Of a stretch of DNA of 64,000 nucleotides, positions 61,770 through 64,000 are shown in pieces. The notes beneath the pieces were generated by a model, which was not told the origin of the DNA, made no database searches, and saw nothing but the letters and a program-made list of their open reading frames with translations. A program made the position numbers and the translations under genes. Position 1 is the stretch's first letter. Each line of letters opens with the position of its first letter. Source of the DNA: UBA12481 sp012523435. GTDB taxonomy: Bacteria; Bacteroidota; Bacteroidia; Bacteroidales; UBA12481. Location: NCBI GenBank assembly GCA_028686135.1, contig JAQUCP010000008.1, positions 1-64,000 of the forward strand, given 5' to 3'.

Positions 61770-64000
61770 ATGAAAAAATCACTGATTGTCATCCTGCTGG
61801 GTCTGCTGATCTTCGGATCATGTAACACCCGGCAGGTCGATGAAGCTGAAATCCGATATGAGCAGTTCACGCTTAATAACGGATTGGATGTTATCCTTCA
61901 TCAGGACCACTCCGACCCGATCGTGGCGGTGGCGATCCAATTCCATGTGGGATCCGGTCGGGAATCGCCCGGCCGGACAGGCTTTGCCCACCTGTTTGAG
62001 CATTTCATGTTCACCCGCTCGGAAAACGTGGATTTCGGACAGTTCGACCAACTGATCCAAAATGCGGGGGGGATGTCGAACGCTGGAACAGGGAACGATG
62101 CCACAACCTATTTTGAGGTGGTCTCGAAAAATGCACTCGAAAAAGTCCTCTGGCTCGAATCCGACCGGATGGGTTTTCTATCTAACGCCATCAATAAAAA
62201 AGCGCTGAACATTCAGCAGAATGTCGTTCAGAACGAGAAACGCCAGTACGAAGACAATGCCCCATACGGCTTCAACGAATGGGTGATCGCCAAAAACCTG
62301 TTTCCCGAAGGACACCCCTACAGCTGGACCGTTATCGGGGAGATGGAGGATCTGGTGAATGCTACCATCGATGATGCCCGTGAATTCCATGCCCGCTATT
62401 ATGTGCCTAACAATGCTACCCTGGTCATTGCCGGTGATTTTGATTCTGCCGCGGCTAAAAGGCTGGTAGAGAAATATTTCGGCGAGATTCCCCGTGGAGC
62501 CGACTTGGAAGATCCTGATCCGATGCCGGTAAAATTAACCCAAACCAAGCGGCTGGTGCATGAGGATAACTTTGCCAGAACGGGTCTGCTGACTATGGTT
62601 TGGCCGGTTGTTGAGCAGTATCACCCCGATAGCTATCCGCTGAATTATTTGGCACAGCTGCTGTCCGAAGGTAAGAAGGCTCCACTGTACCAGGTGATCG
62701 AAAAAGAGAAAAAGCTGGCTTCACAACCGGAGGCCTATTGCAGTACCATGGAGGTGGCTGGAACATTTAATATCTCAGTCACTGCTAATGAGGGTGTTAG
62801 CCTAAAATCCGTCGAAGATGCCATCTTCGAATCGTTTGAACGATTTGAAAAAGATGGCTTTACCGATGCCGATGTGGAGCGGATCAAAGCCGGCTTAGAA
62901 ACCGGATTCTACAACGGAATTTCCAGCGTTTTAGGGAAGGCCTTCCGGATGGCCCAATATAATGAGTTTGCCGGGTCACCCGATTTTTACAAGACTGATT
63001 TGGAGAAGATGAAGGCCGTGACCCGTGAGGACATCATTCGAGTGTACGAGAAGTATATCCAAGGCAAAAACTTTATTCAAACCAGTTTCGTCCCCAAAGG
63101 ATTCCCCGAGCTGGCTGCCCCGGGTTCCATTCCGGCCGGTGTCAAGGAAGAAAATATCCTGACAGCTCCTGAGGTGGAAATTGATGATACGGCAGATGAT
63201 GTGGTTGTGAAAACTCCGACATCCTTTGACCGAACTATCGTTCCTCCGGATGGCCCAGAGGCCGTGCTAACAATTCCAGCAGTTTGGAACAGTACCCTGT
63301 CGAACGGCATGGGTGCCTGGGGTATCGAGCACAACGAGTTGCCACTCATCAATTTTACCATTGTTCTCAAAGGTGGGCACTACCTGGATCAACCCGATAA
63401 GCCTGGCGTTGCTTCTCTGATGGCCTCCCTGATGAATCAGGGAACCCAAAACCGTACTCCCCTCGAACTGGAAGAGGCGATCGAAGCACTGGGGTCCAGT
63501 ATCAGGATATCCGGAGGTGCCACGTCTATCACGTTATCAGCCAACTGTTTGCTGAGGAATTACGAGGCTACGCTTGACCTGGCCAGAGAAATGCTCCTAG
63601 AGCCTCGTTGGGACGAGGAGGAGTTCGGTTTGGCAAAAACGCGAGTGATTAATAGGCTTAAACAGCTGAAAGCCAGTCCGTCAGCCTTGGCTAGCGAGAC
63701 TTTCAACCGAAAGCTTTACGGCGAAGGCCATATTCTCGGATATAATACCATCGGGACCATCGAAGCTGTTGAACAGATCACCCTTCAGGATCTGAAAAAT
63801 TACTACAAGGCCAATATCAAGCCATCGATAGCAAACTTCCATATCGCCGGTCAGATTAACCAACAAACTGCCGTGAAATCATTGGACAACTTGGTAAGTC
63901 AATGGCCTGTTGGTGAGGTTGTTATGCCAGATTACCCGCTACCGGAACCTCTCGAAAAGTCCCAGATCATTTTTGTGGATGTGCCCGGAGCTAAACAGTC
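61770..64000 (+). CDS. M16 family zinc peptidase, lipoprotein (second of tandem pair; partial at 3' end)
   Basis: The frame is open from the ATG at 61770 to the window edge (743 codons). A lipoprotein-like signal ends at FGSC. It closely follows its neighbour: NNGLDVILHQDHSDPIVAV, zinc motif HLFEH in FAHLFEHFMF and QNVVQNEKRQ with the third ligand, so both members keep a complete active site. The C-terminal partner domain is cut by the window end. The pair looks like a tandem duplication and may form a heterodimer or have split specificities. Confidence 0.9.
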   Translation, partial: MKKSLIVILLGLLIFGSCNTRQVDEAEIRYEQFTLNNGLDVILHQDHSDPIVAVAIQFHVGSGRESPGRTGFAHLFEHFMFTRSENVDFGQFDQLIQNAGGMSNAGTGNDATTYFEVVSKNALEKVLWLESDRMGFLSNAINKKALNIQQNVVQNEKRQYEDNAPYGFNEWVIAKNLFPEGHPYSWTVIGEMEDLVNATIDDAREFHARYYVPNNATLVIAGDFDSAAAKRLVEKYFGEIPRGADLEDPDPMPVKLTQTKRLVHEDNFARTGLLTMVWPVVEQYHPDSYPLNYLAQLLSEGKKAPLYQVIEKEKKLASQPEAYCSTMEVAGTFNISVTANEGVSLKSVEDAIFESFERFEKDGFTDADVERIKAGLETGFYNGISSVLGKAFRMAQYNEFAGSPDFYKTDLEKMKAVTREDIIRVYEKYIQGKNFIQTSFVPKGFPELAAPGSIPAGVKEENILTAPEVEIDDTADDVVVKTPTSFDRTIVPPDGPEAVLTIPAVWNSTLSNGMGAWGIEHNELPLINFTIVLKGGHYLDQPDKPGVASLMASLMNQGTQNRTPLELEEAIEALGSSIRISGGATSITLSANCLLRNYEATLDLAREMLLEPRWDEEEFGLAKTRVINRLKQLKASPSALASETFNRKLYGEGHILGYNTIGTIEAVEQITLQDLKNYYKANIKPSIANFHIAGQINQQTAVKSLDNLVSQWPVGEVVMPDYPLPEPLEKSQIIFVDVPGAKQ

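Noticed and set aside
1..64000. Prophage, IS element, toxin-antitoxin, restriction or other defence island
   Set aside because: No transposase, integrase, capsid, methylase or nuclease set was found; the only nuclease trace is the GIY-YIG tail at the left edge.

Overview
The window looks like a scaffold from a free-living or host-associated Bacteroidota bacterium, probably of the Bacteroidales/Marinilabiliales type. The evidence is threefold: type IX secretion (T9SS) C-terminal sorting domains ending several secreted proteins; -7 promoter elements of the TAnnTTTG kind with few Shine-Dalgarno sites; and typical families such as PKD-like and MBG adhesins, a KamA-family radical SAM enzyme, GH3-type adenylating enzymes, a NUDIX sugar regulator, tandem M16 peptidases, SSS-coupled glycosidases and a TMTC-like membrane TPR protein. 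A run of exactly 100 N (43568-43667) marks a scaffold join, so this is a draft or metagenome assembly.

Layout. 1-3604: tail of a GIY-YIG nuclease ending in a tRNA-like sequence and a palindromic repeat, an M28 peptidase, a T9SS protein and a DegT-type aminotransferase. 3617-10785: three-gene minus-strand cluster of large repetitive surface proteins (Ig/DUF11, PKD-like, MBG/YDG). 10892-15673: sialic acid catabolism (NanA-like lyase, a kelch mutarotase fused to a sodium symporter, and an AGE epimerase). 15723-21617: KamA-like radical SAM, adenosine kinase-like PfkB enzyme, deoxynucleoside kinase, a propeller-like protein and a GH3-type adenylating enzyme. 21695-26530: CvpA, TyrS, Wzz-like and O-antigen ligase-like proteins, then EF-P. 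26598-31119: TsaB, TolC-like and S9 peptidase. 31248-35155: a compact arabinose locus (NUDIX regulator, AraD, GH127). 35180-39880: TMTC-like TPR protein, T9SS protein, DedA. 39903-42076: ECF sigma factor, anti-sigma factor and two Spy-like proteins. 42166-43800: lipoprotein, gap, palindromic repeat, tRNA-Gln. 43989-49117: PurD, a membrane protein, a DNPH1/D-cysteine desulfhydrase fusion and an NhaC antiporter. 49141-58235: minus-strand run of SSS symporter, GH38, GH78, ABC ATPase, ABC permease and LolA-like protein, with a D-lyxose/mannose isomerase divergent from it. 58972-64000: two tandem M16 peptidases, the second running off the window.

The genes suggest a glycan scavenger. It appears equipped to take sialic acid, L-arabinofuranose, mannose and rhamnose from complex glycans, and to display or secrete T9SS cargo. 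I see no phage, IS element, CRISPR array or classical defence island. The least ordinary items are the DNPH1/D-cysteine desulfhydrase fusion (46277-47692), the repeated palindrome that both times sits beside tRNA-type sequence (134-166 and 43685-43713), the shared short tail of two adjacent adhesins, the mutarotase-symporter fusion, and the 11-bp dyad in front of the ECF sigma gene.
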